Origin: Capronia americana
Lineage: Eukaryota > Ascomycota > Eurotiomycetes > Chaetothyriales > Herpotrichiellaceae
Direction of reading: 5' to 3'
Length of the DNA: 64,000 bases
Assembly (NCBI GenBank): GCA_016110215.1
Contig: JADWQD010000010.1
Span: 1,426,001-1,490,000 of the forward strand
In this document: positions 63,154 to 64,000 of the stretch, piece by piece
Numbering within the stretch: the first letter of the stretch is position 1
How the letters are laid out: each line of letters begins with the position of its first letter
Program-made: the position numbers and the translations under genes
Notes under the pieces: generated by a model
Seen by the model: only the letters and a program-made list of their open reading frames with translations
What the model was told of the DNA's origin: nothing
Database searches by the model: none

Positions 63154-64000
63154 TCAGAGACGTTCGAATTCTAGTAGGACCTGGGGTTGAGAGATCCAGA
63201 CCTCTACCATTCGCAGAATGAACTCGGCAACAACCACAAAATTTGTCCTTGCGGGCATATCGCGATCCGTCGGCGAAGCTTGAGCAACTGCAAATGCAGC
63301 CAATGGCTGGAGTCGAGACGATTCCGAGATACACGCCGCCAGGAGCGTTGTCAGGCTCTGGATGTCGACGGAGAGGCCAGAAGCAGCAAGTCCATCCCCA
63401 CCCAATTTTGTTCTTGTGGCGATTTCCTCCCTGAGTTTGCTCTGGACGCTCAGGTTGTCCGCCAAATGGACGAGATGCCAGGACAACGCACCCATCGTGA
63501 TGTCCAAGTTTGCAAATAGCATCTCGTCAAGAGTCTGATGGCAGTCTCCCCTCCTGGCGGCCTCGAAGAGTTGGACTACTACTGCCTCAGAGTAGCCCTC
63601 CTTGACAGCGCGTTCGTATGATTCCGCGTTGAAGCAGGTCCATTGCTGCTGGAAAGATCGTAGAGCGCGATTTGCTTCCGTTGGCAGGTACTTGGACGCG
63701 CTGAAACGAGAGATGTCCCCACCAATGACATGCTGAAACAGCTTCTCGCGTCCTAGGGCCATGGAAAGTAGCTGAGCCTCTATTTCGGGCGAGATGTTGC
63801 CATGTAGTATGTCAGCGACAATCAGGAACAGAAGGAATTTGAAGTCATTGACCGGATCTACATTCGGTCCGTCTTTGTCGCCCTTGTCCATGAGAAGCCT
63901 TTTCGGGAACCATTCCTCAGACCTTTGTTGAATCCCTAGGACTGACTAGTTGTAGGTGAAGGATGGCTCGAGCAGCCCCCGCAGCGTGGCTATTCCTTTC
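63154..64000 (-). pseudogene. Cytochrome P450 remnant (in-frame stop, no haem-binding end; runs off window)
   Basis: The frame entering at the window edge reads LRGLLEPSFTYN, hits TAG (63946-63948), then continues in the same frame as QQRSEEWFPKRLLM for another 265 codons to a stop at 63154. P450 landmarks are the C-helix-like start, the I-helix LDEMLFANLDITMGALSWHL, and the K-helix ExxR in ACISESSRLQPLAAF. After TNFVV the expected sequence is lost and no FxxGxRxCxG haem loop appears in frame. The nearby GT/AG candidates around the TAG would give an intron of only 24 bp, so splicing does not explain it. I read it as a decaying gene next to the siderophore transporter; a very small intron or sequencing error remains possible. 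Confidence 0.72.

Noticed and set aside
1..64000. CRISPR arrays, insertion sequences, rRNA and tRNA genes
   Set aside because: I looked by eye for spaced direct repeats, terminal inverted repeats with transposase frames and tRNA A/B boxes, and found nothing convincing. A tRNAscan or RepeatMasker run would settle this.

Overview
The window is nuclear DNA from a filamentous ascomycete (Pezizomycotina). The evidence is the gene structure (introns of roughly 50-140 bp with GT..AG ends and CTAAC/CTGAC-type branch points, many single-exon genes) and the gene families (Zn2Cys6 regulator, class II hydrophobin, siderophore and DHA1/ACS-type MFS carriers, DUF7053, DUF7703, Smp3, fused aminodeoxychorismate synthase). 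I cannot fix the class or genus from sequence alone. No mobile element, CRISPR array, rRNA or tRNA gene was recognised.

Left arm (1-25,920) is accessory. A cytochrome P450 (cut by the window edge), a divergent FAD monooxygenase and a DHA1-like MFS pump form a possible small metabolite or detoxification group. They are followed by a DUF7053 protein with a polyglutamine tail, a heavy-metal P1B-type ATPase, a 2.6-kb gene-poor stretch rich in CGAGTA/TACTCG motifs, a class II hydrophobin and a DUF7703 membrane protein. A second group is a CocE/X-Pro-peptidase-like hydrolase, a Zn2Cys6 regulator and an ACS-family (allantoate permease-like) carrier. Between the hydrolase and the regulator lies a six-unit 11-bp tandem array.

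Middle (26,550-57,070) is a dense housekeeping block: Rvs161/Hob3-type BAR protein, electron-transfer flavoprotein beta, ribosomal protein eL39, Skp1, the GPI mannosyltransferase Smp3 (with an apparent one-base frameshift), Rad23, Mediator Med6, p-aminobenzoate synthase, a large sacsin-like GHKL ATPase ending in a zincin-like HExxHxxxxxH signature, TRAPPII subunit Trs120, proteasome chaperone PAC3 and the DEAH helicase Dhr1/Ecm16.

Right arm (57,071-64,000) returns to accessory genes: an APH-like phosphotransferase, a siderophore-iron MFS transporter, and at the edge a cytochrome P450 remnant with an in-frame stop and no clear haem-binding end.

The strongest leads are the 11-bp array (20,786-20,862), the HExxH end of the sacsin-like protein (near 42,650), the Smp3 frameshift (near 33,118), the P450 pseudogene (63,154-64,000) and the CGAGTA-rich region upstream of the hydrophobin.
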